The translations under genes and the position numbers were made by a program. This document shows, one piece after another, positions 56,024-63,874 of a stretch of 64,000 nt of DNA. The number at the start of each line of letters is the position of its first letter. Within the stretch, counting starts at the first letter, position 1. The DNA lies in contig NZ_VDTC01000008.1 of NCBI RefSeq assembly GCF_007672725.1, positions 1 to 64,000 of the forward strand. The letters are read 5' to 3'. The DNA is from Corynebacterium aurimucosum ATCC 700975. GTDB taxonomy: Bacteria; Actinomycetota; Actinomycetes; Mycobacteriales; Mycobacteriaceae. The notes beneath the pieces were generated by a model that saw only the letters and a list, made by a program, of their open reading frames with translations, ran no database searches and was not told the DNA's origin.

Positions 56024-56537
56024 TAAAAAGGTCGAAGCGCTCGACATGGCGCTCACCATCATCGAGAAGGACGGCGTCCACGCGCTCACTTATGATTCCT
56101 TGGCCACGGCCACGGGCATGAGCAAGTCTGGGCTCATCTACCACTTCCCCACCCGGCACCAGCTGCTCATAGACTGCCATTCGTTGTGCGCGGAGCGCTG
56201 GGAGGAGGAGCTTATCGCACTCTCAGACCGCAAGACGGCCGAGGAATTAAGCCCGCGCCAGCGCTACCGTGCCGCGTTGGAATCAATGGGCAAGAATGAT
56301 CCGCTCATTGAGCTGCTGATGTCCATCCACGCGCAGTCCCATCCGGATTTTCAGAAGGTGTGGAGGGATGTCGACGAGCGTTGGCTCCCCGATCCCGCTA
56401 CGGAGGATGAATCCGTGGCGCTCGCGATGGTGATAGCGAACGGCCTGTGGGTCCATGATCACCTCACCGAGCGCCCCCTGTCACCGCAGCGACGCCGGAC
56501 GCTTATCGACGTCGCCCTAGGCCACCTCACCGACTAA
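56010..56537 (+). CDS. TetR-family repressor of the MFS gene
   Basis: 175 residues from ATG 56010 (AGGAGG at 55999-56004, spacing five). HTH at about 10-50 (ALTIIEKDGVHALTYDSLATATGMSKSGLIYHFPTRHQLL), then a ligand-binding helical domain with WVHDHL. Overlaps the MFS gene end by 14 bp, so coupled. Probably represses the operon at the palindrome over its promoter and is released by the exported compound. Confidence 0.9.
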   Translation: MPRTSKKVEALDMALTIIEKDGVHALTYDSLATATGMSKSGLIYHFPTRHQLLIDCHSLCAERWEEELIALSDRKTAEELSPRQRYRAALESMGKNDPLIELLMSIHAQSHPDFQKVWRDVDERWLPDPATEDESVALAMVIANGLWVHDHLTERPLSPQRRRTLIDVALGHLTD

Positions 56538-56540
56538 CAA

Positions 56541-56568
56541 AAAATGGGCCTTTAAAAAGGCCCTTTTG
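56541..56568. terminator. Bidirectional terminator at the tetR end / element boundary
   Basis: A-tract, stem GGGCCTTT (56546-56553) / AAAGGCCC (56556-56563), T-tract. Separates the chromosomal operon from the mobile element. Confidence 0.85.
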
Positions 56569-56646
56569 AGCTGGAGACGAGACTTGAACTCGCAACCTAC
56601 GCTTAAGTAAGAGAAGCGGCACGTCCGCCACCAGTGCCACCACCGC
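56569..56646 (-). other. Degenerate tRNA-like sequence, candidate attL
   Basis: On the minus strand a GCGGTGG start pairs imperfectly with CTCCAGC (five of seven). D-arm GCAC...GTGC and a normal T-arm GCGAG-TTCAAGT-CTCGT follow. The anticodon arm does not fold into a clean 5-bp stem with a 7-base loop: 9-base loop CTCTTACTT, or a 7-base loop without U33. The T-arm half is tRNA-grade and the 5' half is poor. This fits a chromosomal tRNA 3' half joined to element DNA at an attachment site. Identity of the tRNA is unclear. Confidence 0.45.
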
Positions 56647-56724
56647 CAAATAATTGCTGGTAGAAGGCATTTTCCGCGGGCCTCACCGCAAACGGCCAGC
56701 TCAGAAAGTTTGGCGTTCACGATT

Positions 56725-57882
56725 TTAAGTTGTGGGTTTTCTGTGGATCTTTGCCTCAAACGTGTCTGTGTAGTCCGGCTGGATCTTCGGCCTCGCTAGG
56801 TAGGATTGCTCAGTTACCGTCGTATTAGAATGGCCAAGCTGCCGGGACGCCGCCAGCTCTCCGATATTGTCTCCAATCCTTGTTGCAACTGTCTTTCGGA
56901 AGAGGTGCGCCGTAATTTCACTGTCTCCGCGGGCTCGTTTCAATTGGTTCGAAACATTCGTTACGGTTCGATAGGTGTCCCTGCTCGATGGGAACACCAT
57001 CTCTAGGGGCTCGGTTGCGCCAGTGGCCTCCATGTTCTCTTTCTCGATTTCCCACATCCGCTTAATAGCGTCCATTGCCCCTTGGGTTATGTGAATGGTG
57101 CGGCGGCTGGAATTAGTCTTTGGAGTGTCCTGGCGCTCACCATTCGCCGCAACCGTTCCGGTGATACTGATTGTGCCCTGCTCGAAGTCCACCTCCTGCC
57201 ACCGAAGTGCGAGAACCTCTCCGATTCGCGCGCCGGATCCAATGAGGACGTCAACGATTTCAAGTAGGCCCGCGCCGCGGCTATACCCCTTTTTCGCGCC
57301 TTTGATCCATGCTTCGATGGTGTCTCGATATTCCTGAATTTCCGCATCCGTAAGCGCTCTAACAGGTGGCTTCCCTTGCCTCTTTAGCTTTACGTCAGCC
57401 ATAGGATTGCGGGCGATTACATCCCATCTCACGGCTAGCCCTAGAGCATTTGACAGTACCGCCCTGGAGGTCTTCGCCGTTCCCGGTGTTAGGCTTTCTA
57501 GGAAGTACTGCAGGGTGCCCGTGGTTAGCTCAGTAAGCCGTATTTGACCGAGTCCCGGTTTGATGTGTTTATCGATCGCCGCCTGGTAGATTTCGCGCGA
57601 TCTCTGCTTCACGTCGTGCTGGGGAATCCAACGGTCTAGGAGCTCTTCAAGCTTTGATTCGCCTGTAATGTCTTTGGTTCCCCCCTTCGCGCTCTGCAGT
57701 CTCTTTTGGCATCGTTCCTCGAGGGCCGCTATGGCTTCGTTTTCGGTGTTTCGGGTGGCCTCGACCTGAACGGTCTGCCCGTTGTAAAGGCGCAGTAGCG
57801 TGCGTGCGATGAAGCGTCCTCGTTTGTCGCGGTATTTACGTATGTGCCCGTGGGTGCCTGGAGCTGTTGGCGGCCTACCCAT
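56725..57882 (-). CDS. int: Tyrosine recombinase / phage integrase
   Basis: 385 residues. N-terminal AP2-like arm-binding region (about 1-60), SAM-like core-binding domain (about 75-170), catalytic domain about 180-370. Catalytic residues: Arg in GSGARIGEVLALRW, His-x-x-Arg in HLFRKT, His in QLGHSN, Tyr in EQSYLA. Stop lies 79 bp from the tRNA-like site, the usual layout for integration there. Start overlaps the repressor gene by 8 bp. Confidence 0.93.
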   Translation of the reverse strand: MGRPPTAPGTHGHIRKYRDKRGRFIARTLLRLYNGQTVQVEATRNTENEAIAALEERCQKRLQSAKGGTKDITGESKLEELLDRWIPQHDVKQRSREIYQAAIDKHIKPGLGQIRLTELTTGTLQYFLESLTPGTAKTSRAVLSNALGLAVRWDVIARNPMADVKLKRQGKPPVRALTDAEIQEYRDTIEAWIKGAKKGYSRGAGLLEIVDVLIGSGARIGEVLALRWQEVDFEQGTISITGTVAANGERQDTPKTNSSRRTIHITQGAMDAIKRMWEIEKENMEATGATEPLEMVFPSSRDTYRTVTNVSNQLKRARGDSEITAHLFRKTVATRIGDNIGELAASRQLGHSNTTVTEQSYLARPKIQPDYTDTFEAKIHRKPTT

Positions 57883-58423
57883 CTTTCTCGCGCTCCTTGT
57901 TGAGGTTGGTCTCTGCTAGCCCAAGGATGAGATCGGTTTCGCCGTCTAGGCGGTTAAGTACCTGCCCGAGTGTTCCCGCGTAGCGGATTCCTTGAATTTG
58001 GCGTCTCCAATAGGCGCCGGTGTTTTTATCTATGGCGTCCTGGAGCCATTCGGGGTAACGCTCCCGTAGTTGGCATACCCGGGCGACCGCTAGACCGGCC
58101 GGATCCTCTTCACTAACGCTCGTTCCAACTACGTCGCCCTCGTTCTCTGCCATGGGCAGTAGTAGCGCTAGTACCGAAGTGTCTAGGGCGTAGGCGAGCC
58201 ACGATAGGTCATCAACGTCTATTCGCCGCCGCCCGTTCTCCATCTGGGAAATGACCGAATGGGTTACGGGAAACCCTATTCTTGTGAGCTCTTCGGCAAG
58301 GGTGCGTGTCGTATAGCCCGCTTTCCCTCGGTAGTACTTGATGTTTTGCGCCACGGTTTGGGTGGTGGCGCCGCGTTTACCGGATCGGGCCCCTCCCGGT
58401 TTCTCACTGTCGGTTGGTTGCAT
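57875..58423 (-). CDS. Phage-type HTH repressor
   Basis: 182 residues from ATG 58423. XRE-type HTH at about 25-80 (VAQNIKYYRGKAGYTTRTLAEELTRIGFPVTHSVISQMENGRRRIDVDDLSWLAYALD). The C-terminal ~80 residues are polar with no recognisable peptidase. Transcribed leftward with int, divergent from xis, the layout of a lysogeny switch. Leaderless start likely (TACGTT, 6 bases, ATG). A 9-bp inverted repeat spans its start region. Confidence 0.85.
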   Translation of the reverse strand: MQPTDSEKPGGARSGKRGATTQTVAQNIKYYRGKAGYTTRTLAEELTRIGFPVTHSVISQMENGRRRIDVDDLSWLAYALDTSVLALLLPMAENEGDVVGTSVSEEDPAGLAVARVCQLRERYPEWLQDAIDKNTGAYWRRQIQGIRYAGTLGQVLNRLDGETDLILGLAETNLNKEREKDG

Positions 58424-58457
58424 AGTCCAAACGTAACTAACGAACTTGCAACCGACA
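58408..58457. promoter_or_regulatory. Inverted repeat at the repressor/xis divergent promoters
   Basis: TGTCGGTTG (58408-58416) and CAACCGACA (58449-58457) pair perfectly across the repressor start codon. CTAG-GTTGA-CTAG (58468-58480) lies nearby. Candidate operators of the lysogeny switch. Confidence 0.45.
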
Positions 58458-58526
58458 AGTATTCGAGCTAGGTTGACTAGTATCGAACCGAATGGTTTGA
58501 AAGTCCATACAGATGAAAGGATAAAG

Positions 58527-58730
58527 ATGGACCGCGTGTTGTCTATTGAAGACATGCTCGAACGCTACCCCGGTACAAGTCGCCAACTTTGGGCAACCAA
58601 GCGAAGCGATGGTACTGGCCCGGCGTACTTCAAGATCGGGCGAAAAATCTACTACCCGTTCGACAAGGTCAAGGAATGGGAAGAAAAGAACATGATGCTC
58701 TCTACCACCGAGGAGATTTCCTGTGCATGA
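58527..58730 (+). CDS. Excisionase-like small HTH protein
   Basis: 67 residues from ATG 58527 after GAAAGG. MerR-like winged helix (HTH_17/AlpA type): SIEDMLERYPGTSRQLWATKRSDGTGPAYFKIGRKIYYPFDKVKEW (key R, G, Y, K). First gene of the rightward operon. Probably directs excision or activates element genes. Confidence 0.8.
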   Translation: MDRVLSIEDMLERYPGTSRQLWATKRSDGTGPAYFKIGRKIYYPFDKVKEWEEKNMMLSTTEEISCA

Positions 58731-59034
58731 ACTGATCCGCTTTCTCCATCACTTCTTTTTCCCGGTGCTCACGACAGGGAAATTTCAAGCCGAACTGCTG
58801 CTAGACATTCTCAAAGTGCTGTATCGGGTCAACAGAAACGCCCGTGATATCAACACCAATCTAGAGCTGCTGAATCGGGTGATTGGTCACCTTCACCCTG
58901 AAGAATTCGATACGGCTCTCCATGAATACTCGAATGCCCTTAGGGCTGAGGCGGACGACAATTTGCTCTCGAAGTACGAAGACGAACTCGCCGATTTATC
59001 GAAACCCAATGATGAAGGGGAGAACGATGAATAA
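58723..59034 (+). CDS. Small hypothetical element protein
   Basis: 103 residues from GTG 58723, overlapping the excisionase stop by 8 bp, with GAGGAG before it. Hydrophobic N-terminus (LIRFLHHFFFPVLTTG) then helical charged body. Possibly membrane-associated. No family recognised. The overlap implies coupled translation. Confidence 0.65.
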   Translation: MHELIRFLHHFFFPVLTTGKFQAELLLDILKVLYRVNRNARDINTNLELLNRVIGHLHPEEFDTALHEYSNALRAEADDNLLSKYEDELADLSKPNDEGENDE

Positions 59035-59248
59035 CCGCTATAGCCGGGCCCTTCCGCGTCTCGGCCGGTTGCTAATTACCGAGAACGGGGCTGTCTACAT
59101 CAACGGCGATCGTGTTGATGTGGTGGAGTTCCTCGACCTGGCCGCCGGGGTATGCCGCGCCTCCGCCGTTGTCCGAGGCAACCGGCGCCGCCCCCAAGAC
59201 CCCAAGACAACCACTGCCGCGCCTGTCGGTACCGCTACAACTCTCTGA
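59027..59248 (+). CDS. Small hypothetical element protein
   Basis: 73 residues from ATG 59027 (GAAGGGGAG before it), overlapping the previous gene by 8 bp. N-terminal part RALPRLGRLLITENGAVYINGDRVDVVEFLDLAAGVC; C-terminal Arg/Thr/Ala-rich tail encoded partly by an 18-bp sequence repeated at 59833. No family recognised. Confidence 0.6.
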   Translation: MNNRYSRALPRLGRLLITENGAVYINGDRVDVVEFLDLAAGVCRASAVVRGNRRRPQDPKTTTAAPVGTATTL

Positions 59249-59262
59249 AGGAAACCAACATC

Positions 59263-59664
59263 ATGACAAACAAAAAGGAAACCCCCGCGGGGCCGGAAAA
59301 CTCCCGCGAAGGTAACAACGCTGATACTCACGCTCTGCCCAGCGATGCTATCACATACGGGCACCTCCATTGGTACGGAAAGTCCAACGGGTATAACTAC
59401 GCGCTCGAAGGTGGAGACACCCTGCCTAGAGATACAACCATTGAGCTGCTCTTCTCACTTTCCGATGCGAGAAAGCTCAAGAACGGTGCAACTGCTCGCG
59501 TGTGCCCTGAATGCCTCAAGGCCGCGAAGCTACGTATTCGCATTCATAACGCCCATGCCTTAGAAGAAGACGACGACATCATCGACGAGCTCGTTGATTC
59601 TCGGAATGAAGTCTTGGCAACTCCGCATAGCGGGTTTGAAGACCACGGGACGGAACCATCATGA
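59263..59664 (+). CDS. Hypothetical element protein with CxxC-like motif
   Basis: 133 residues from ATG 59263 after AAGGA. Polar N-terminus (KKETPAGPENSREGNN), central beta-rich part, CPECLKAAK (C-x-x-C, possibly a zinc knuckle) at about 86-89, then an acidic EEDDDIIDELVDSRNEV stretch. No family recognised. Confidence 0.65.
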   Translation: MTNKKETPAGPENSREGNNADTHALPSDAITYGHLHWYGKSNGYNYALEGGDTLPRDTTIELLFSLSDARKLKNGATARVCPECLKAAKLRIRIHNAHALEEDDDIIDELVDSRNEVLATPHSGFEDHGTEPS

Positions 59665-60194
59665 TCCCGCAGTCCGCCATTAAGGCCCGCGAAGCTCATA
59701 TCCTCGAGCTGTTCTCAATCGTCCTCTACGAGCTCTCCAATTCTGAAGCTCACCGCGTGCTTACTCACCTCCGCGAAGAATGCTTCGGTGGGCGTGCGCA
59801 TTGCTGCGCCGTGCGTAGTGCAATCCTCACGGCAACCACTGCCGCGCCTGCCGATGACCGCGTGTGCATTACGGATGTCAACGCCGCCCTACGCGAAGCC
59901 GGGGCCCTCAAGAACTCCAACGTTGAGGACTACTGGCTCCGCCTCGTGTCCCCGCCATCGACCCAAGATTGGCGGCCCGGCCGCCATCGTCTCAACGTGG
60001 CGCTATCCCGCGTGAAGGAAGACCACTTCCGTGAACGCTTCGCCAACTACTACCGCTGGGACAACGCCTGGACGGCCCCCCTTGAAGACCTCTTTAGGCA
60101 TATAACCGACTCCCGTGCCGAGCTCCTGAAGGCCTATTCCTACCTCAAGGAAGATTTCTCAACCCTCCGTGCAATGGAAAGTGAGGCAGCATGA
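59661..60194 (+). CDS. Hypothetical element protein
   Basis: 177 residues, ATGA overlap with the previous gene. Cys/His-rich around 41-50 (EECFGGRAHCCAVR), then a wHTH-like middle (ITDVNAALREAGALKNSNVEDYWLRLV) and a C-terminal helical stretch. Directly upstream of the ATPase gene with another ATGA overlap, so it may assist replication. Family not recognised. Confidence 0.65.
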   Translation: MIPQSAIKAREAHILELFSIVLYELSNSEAHRVLTHLREECFGGRAHCCAVRSAILTATTAAPADDRVCITDVNAALREAGALKNSNVEDYWLRLVSPPSTQDWRPGRHRLNVALSRVKEDHFRERFANYYRWDNAWTAPLEDLFRHITDSRAELLKAYSYLKEDFSTLRAMESEAA

Positions 60195-61723
60195 ACCTCT
60201 CCGAAGCGCTCGACCGCGCCGCTAACTTCTTCGCGAAGTACACCTCGCTACCCAACGAGCACGCTGCTGTCATGCTCGCGCTCTGGGCCGCTCATACGCA
60301 TGTATCCCCGGCCTTCTACACCACTCCGCGCCTCGTGATCACTTCGCCGGTCGCTGGATCGGGAAAGACACGCGTTCTCGAACTGCTGCAATTGCTCGTG
60401 CATGAACCGCGCATGACCGTGAGCTCTACGCCCGCGGCCCTGTTTCGCCGTGTCGGTAAGGCCTACGAGGACAACCTCGTGCCGCCCACAATCCTCTTTG
60501 ATGAAATTGATGCTGTCTTCGGCCCGCGCCCCGGAGAACAAACAGAACAACTCCGCGCCCTAATGAACGCGGGGTACAAGCGCGGCGCCACCGTCGACCG
60601 CTGCGAAGGCGACGCTAGCCAAATGGCGGTACGTGAATGGCCGGTGTTCGCTCCGCTCGCGCTAGCGGGCCTCGCCGGCCGCCTCCCGGACACCATTAGT
60701 TCCCGCGCCGTCATCGTAGAAATGCGCAAACGTGCCCAAGGCGAAAAGGTAGCTCCGTTCCGTGAACGCTTCGCCGCCGAAGAAATCAAAGATGTTCGCG
60801 CTTTCTTTGGAACGTGGGCGAAGGACTCCACTAGGCAACTATCCCGCCATGAACCTCACCTGCCACCCGGCGTTGAAGACCGCCCCGCCGAGGTGTGGGA
60901 ACCTCTGCTATCCATTGCGGAATTCGCGAAGGGCGATTGGCCGGAGCGGGCGCGGGAGGCCTGTAAGTACTTCGTCTTCGCCCCGAGCTCCCGCCCCCTG
61001 GAGCCTAGTGTCCAATTGCTCTCCGATATCCGCGAAGTCATGGGCCATAGTGGGGACTCCGACTTCGCCCCGGTCGATGTCATTAAGTCGGATGAACTGA
61101 TCAGCCGTTTACACCAGCTCGAAGAGTCCCCGTGGTCTACGTGGGAACACGGGCGCGGCCTTACACCGCATAGCTTGGGGGCCTTGCTACGTGACTACAA
61201 CGTGCGTACTGATACAGCTCGCGTGAACGGTCGCGTCGTGCGGTGCTACATGCTTCGCGCAACGAAAAAGCAAGTTGGTTTGGCTGACGCCTGGAGCCGG
61301 TACCTCCCACCCCCCACCCTGAAACCCGTTACAAGCGTTACCCATGTAACGCCCCAGGTCAAAGGGGTTAAATCCGTAACATTTCCCGAAGGTGTAACAC
61401 ATTCAACCCGTAACAACGCCCCTCCGCGGTTACAGAACGAAAGTGTTACAGAAACACGAAGCGTTACGGAAAAGTACCCTTCTACCAGCACCGTTACACA
61501 GGTAACGGGTGTAACGGGATTTGGGGGAGGGGTGGGGCCCTCCCGCGAACAACTCGTCCTCAACGCCATTGCCAAAAGCCAACAAATCGCCCTCGGCTCC
61601 CTCATGAGGGTGCTTCGCAAGCCGGATCAGAATTCCGCTTGGGTACCCGATACCGTCGACGCCCTCCTAGCCCAAGGCCGCGTTACCGAACACAACGGAA
61701 AATTCGCCCTAGCCCGAAGCTAG
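60191..61723 (+). CDS. DUF3631-type P-loop ATPase, probable replication protein
   Basis: 510 residues. AAA-like ATPase core about 20-250 with Walker A PVAGSGKTR (GSGKT at 56-60) and Walker B ILFDEID (101-107). The ATLDRCEGD-like region around Gly-Ala-Thr-Val-Asp-Arg and the later AKGDWPERAREACKYFVF region fit DUF3631. Residues ~380-442 are a Val-Thr-rich low-complexity linker encoded by a GTTAC/GTAAC array. A C-terminal winged-helix-like domain (about 450-510) follows. Likely the helicase/initiator of the element. Overlaps the previous gene by 4 bp. Confidence 0.75.
   Translation: MNLSEALDRAANFFAKYTSLPNEHAAVMLALWAAHTHVSPAFYTTPRLVITSPVAGSGKTRVLELLQLLVHEPRMTVSSTPAALFRRVGKAYEDNLVPPTILFDEIDAVFGPRPGEQTEQLRALMNAGYKRGATVDRCEGDASQMAVREWPVFAPLALAGLAGRLPDTISSRAVIVEMRKRAQGEKVAPFRERFAAEEIKDVRAFFGTWAKDSTRQLSRHEPHLPPGVEDRPAEVWEPLLSIAEFAKGDWPERAREACKYFVFAPSSRPLEPSVQLLSDIREVMGHSGDSDFAPVDVIKSDELISRLHQLEESPWSTWEHGRGLTPHSLGALLRDYNVRTDTARVNGRVVRCYMLRATKKQVGLADAWSRYLPPPTLKPVTSVTHVTPQVKGVKSVTFPEGVTHSTRNNAPPRLQNESVTETRSVTEKYPSTSTVTQVTGVTGFGGGVGPSREQLVLNAIAKSQQIALGSLMRVLRKPDQNSAWVPDTVDALLAQGRVTEHNGKFALARS
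61328..61515. repeat. Array of 12 GTTAC/GTAAC motifs inside the ATPase gene (candidate origin iterons)
   Basis: GTTAC at 61328, 61337, 61429, 61445, 61463, 61493; GTAAC at 61346, 61376, 61394, 61410, 61502, 61511. Ten copies fall in the Val-Thr reading frame, two (61410, 61429) do not, so the DNA motif and not the peptide is repeated. Extended consensus about YGTTACR. Chance would give well under one copy in 188 bp. Resembles iterons of a replication origin placed within its own initiator gene. Confidence 0.7.
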
Positions 61724-61939
61724 TAGCCCGCCCCTCTCAACGCTTAAAAGAACTTTCACCGCTGTCTGTCCGCAGCGCGTGTTACCCTTAATCCGTATTC
61801 GCTACACCGCGCCAGTCCGCCGCCCCCCCCCTTCGGGCCGCCGACCACCCGGCGCCGTGCACCACTAGCGAAGCGCGCGCCGCGTAGAGCTCAGCTCCGC
61901 CACGCAAACAATTCACCCTGACCTAGAAAAGGTTTAACT
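61724..61939. other. Non-coding gap between ATPase and capsid genes
   Basis: 216 bp without a gene. Contains one more GTTAC (61781-61785), a run of nine C (61823-61831) and GC-rich CGCGCGCCGCG. No clear promoter or terminator. A weak AGAAAAGG precedes the protease start. Confidence 0.5.
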
Positions 61940-63271
61940 ATGCCAAATCTGTGCCACAAGTCTGCCCGCTTCAAGGTTAAATCGGCCGACGAGATCAACT
62001 CTGGCGAAGGCATCATCGAAGGCTACGCCAGCGTATTCAACAACCAAGATTCATACGGCGATGTTGTGCTCCCCGGGGCCTTCACCGAATCCCTGAAAGC
62101 GCTAGCTGATACCGGCCGCGTGCTCCCCCTCCTCTACAACCACGACGCCAACAACATCGTGGGCGAAGTACAACACGCCGTCGAGGATGAACACGGCCTC
62201 TTCGTGCGTTGCCGCTTCGATATGGACGACGCTAGTGCCGCTAAAATCTTCCGCTCCGTTAAGGCCCGCCGCCTCGACGGCCTGTCCTTCGCCTTCCGCG
62301 TCCTGGACGGCGAGCTCGGGAAAGTTCTCGACGACGATGTGTTCTTCATTCGTGCTGCGGAAATCTTCGAGGTCTCCGTTGTCCTCGTTGGCGCCAACAA
62401 CGAAGCCCGCATCGATTCCGTGAAGTCTGCCGAACCCCGCGAAAAGTCCGACGCTGCTGCTGATTCCCGTGCCGAACTTCTAAGCTCCCTCACCGACAAG
62501 GGCGCCGAATACCTCCGCGTACTCGATGGGCTCCCCCGTAACTTGGCGAAGTTCAGTCCTGAACTCCGCTCCGCCCAGAACGAAACTGTCCTCACCGCGC
62601 GGTCTATTCCCGATGAAGCAACGTTCATTGAACGATTCGTCGCCAACGAACTTAAAGCGAAGTCCGAACAGCGCGGCGACGGTCTACGCCCTCACGAGGC
62701 CGAAAAATACGAGTTCGTGAAGGGGCTCGAAGCATACCGCGAAGAACGCCGAAAGAGCGCCGAACTGATGCAAAAGGTCAAAGAATTTGGCCTACACGCC
62801 GACGATAACTACCACCTCGATTCCGTAGGTAACCCCGTCTCCCAGAAAGGAAACCCCTCCATGTCCAACAACCTCCGCCTTCCCTCCACTCACAAGTCCC
62901 GCGGCGATATTGCCCACCGCGCGGTAAACGAATTCCGATCCAAGGCCTCCGGTGGCCCCGCCGCCTCCGGCTCCCTCGTGGTACCCGTCGCCGTCGACCC
63001 GAGGTTGTCCCGCTCCCGAAGCGCCCTACCTCCCTCTTCGACCTCGTCCCCACAACGCTGCAATCCTCCCCCGTGTTCCAGTTCAGCATGCAAACGCTGC
63101 GGAACAACCGCGCCGCCGTTGTGGAACCGGGTGCCGTTAAACCGAAGTCCGACTACGGCTTCAAGGCCTACGAAGGCGTACTCCGCCCGGTCGCCCACCT
63201 CGTGCCTCACATCAACGAATACATGCTCGAAGATACCGCTGACCTCACGCAATTCATCAACACCGAAATGA
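61940..63271 (+). CDS. HK97-type prohead protease, fused in frame to the capsid N-terminus
   Basis: The first ~170 residues form the S78/U35 prohead protease: GEGIIEGYASVFNNQDSYGDVVLPGAF, LLYNHD (His) and LDGLSFAFRV (Ser) hold the likely catalytic residues. A charged coiled scaffold-like region (about 170-305, DKGAEYLRVLDG...AYREERRKSAELMQKVKEFG) follows, then the capsid N-terminus from the internal ATG 62861. The frame runs off the true capsid sequence at about 62998 and stops at 63271 after nonsense Ser/Pro-rich residues. Protease-scaffold-capsid in one reading frame is typical of some HK97-like systems. Confidence 0.8.
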   Translation: MPNLCHKSARFKVKSADEINSGEGIIEGYASVFNNQDSYGDVVLPGAFTESLKALADTGRVLPLLYNHDANNIVGEVQHAVEDEHGLFVRCRFDMDDASAAKIFRSVKARRLDGLSFAFRVLDGELGKVLDDDVFFIRAAEIFEVSVVLVGANNEARIDSVKSAEPREKSDAAADSRAELLSSLTDKGAEYLRVLDGLPRNLAKFSPELRSAQNETVLTARSIPDEATFIERFVANELKAKSEQRGDGLRPHEAEKYEFVKGLEAYREERRKSAELMQKVKEFGLHADDNYHLDSVGNPVSQKGNPSMSNNLRLPSTHKSRGDIAHRAVNEFRSKASGGPAASGSLVVPVAVDPRLSRSRSALPPSSTSSPQRCNPPPCSSSACKRCGTTAPPLWNRVPLNRSPTTASRPTKAYSARSPTSCLTSTNTCSKIPLTSRNSSTPK

Positions 63272-63822
63272 TCCACGGCGTGATCGAAGCGGTAGAAGGT
63301 TGGCTCTATAACGTCATGCTTGGTACCGAAGGAACCCAGCTCGTGGCCTTCAAGGAGGACGCGTTCACTACGACCCGTCTCGCGAAGGCCGCCCTGAATA
63401 ACCTCGGCCTCCAGCCCGGCGCCTTCGCCCTCAACCCGAACGACTGGGCTCTCATGGAAACCGCGAAGGCCTCCGGCTCCGGCACCTTCCTCTTCCACGC
63501 CGCCCCCGTAGACCAGACCAACGGAACCCTGTGGGGTGTTCCGGTAGTCACGAGTCACCACATCCCCGAGGGCCATGGCTTCGCTATCGATACCGCCGCC
63601 CTGGCCGTACGAACCGACAACCGTCTTAAGTTCGAATGGAACCGAAGCGAAGCCGATTTCGAACGCAACGAAGTTACCTTCCGCGCCGAAGGTCGCTTCG
63701 CCCCGGTCGTCTACAACGGCCCCGGTGTTGTTCAAATGCTGCTGAACGAGGAGGCTACGCAGCTCAATGCCGACCCCGCTGTTCCCGGCCCGGTAGCCAT
63801 GCCGCGCGCTGACGCCTCCTAG
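62861..63822 (+). pseudogene. HK97-fold major capsid protein, frameshifted
   Basis: Internal ATG 62861 follows AGAAAGGAAA, so the capsid can be made alone as well as fused. N-terminal SNNLRLPSTHKSRGDIAHRAV...SGSLVVPVAVDP is in the protease frame. From about 62998 the capsid continues one frame back as EVVPLPKRPTSLFDLVPTTL, then VFQFSMQT...LEDTADLTQFI...VVTSHHIPEGHGFAID, the HK97 core, to 63822. One base seems missing near GACCCG. No slippery heptamer is seen, so a deletion or sequencing error is more likely than programmed shifting. Confidence 0.78.
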
Positions 63823-63836
63823 CCTTCGCCGCTAGC

Positions 63837-63874
63837 GCCCCTTACCCCGTGCCTGTGGGGTAGGGGGCCTTTTA
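63837..63874 (+). terminator. Strong terminator after the capsid gene
   Basis: Arms GCCCCTTACCCC (63837-63848) and GGGGTAGGGGGC (63857-63868) then CTTTTAA. Ends the operon right after the capsid gene. The remaining 126 bp to the window edge hold G-rich and alternating CG/TG tracts and an AGGAGG near 63972, but no complete gene. Confidence 0.85.

Noticed and set aside
56517-56759. 80-codon minus-strand frame
   Set aside because: Runs through the tRNA-like sequence and the terminator; no family features.
61823-61831. Nine-C run as a phase-variable switch
   Set aside because: It lies in a non-coding gap without a promoter geometry that would depend on its length.
62998-63004. Programmed -1 frameshift in the capsid gene
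   Set aside because: No X-XXY-YYZ slippery heptamer or downstream pseudoknot is apparent; single-base loss is simpler.
63073-63822. ATG 63073 as capsid start
   Set aside because: Capsid homology (EVVPLPKRPTSLFDLV) extends upstream of it in the same frame, so it is an internal Met.
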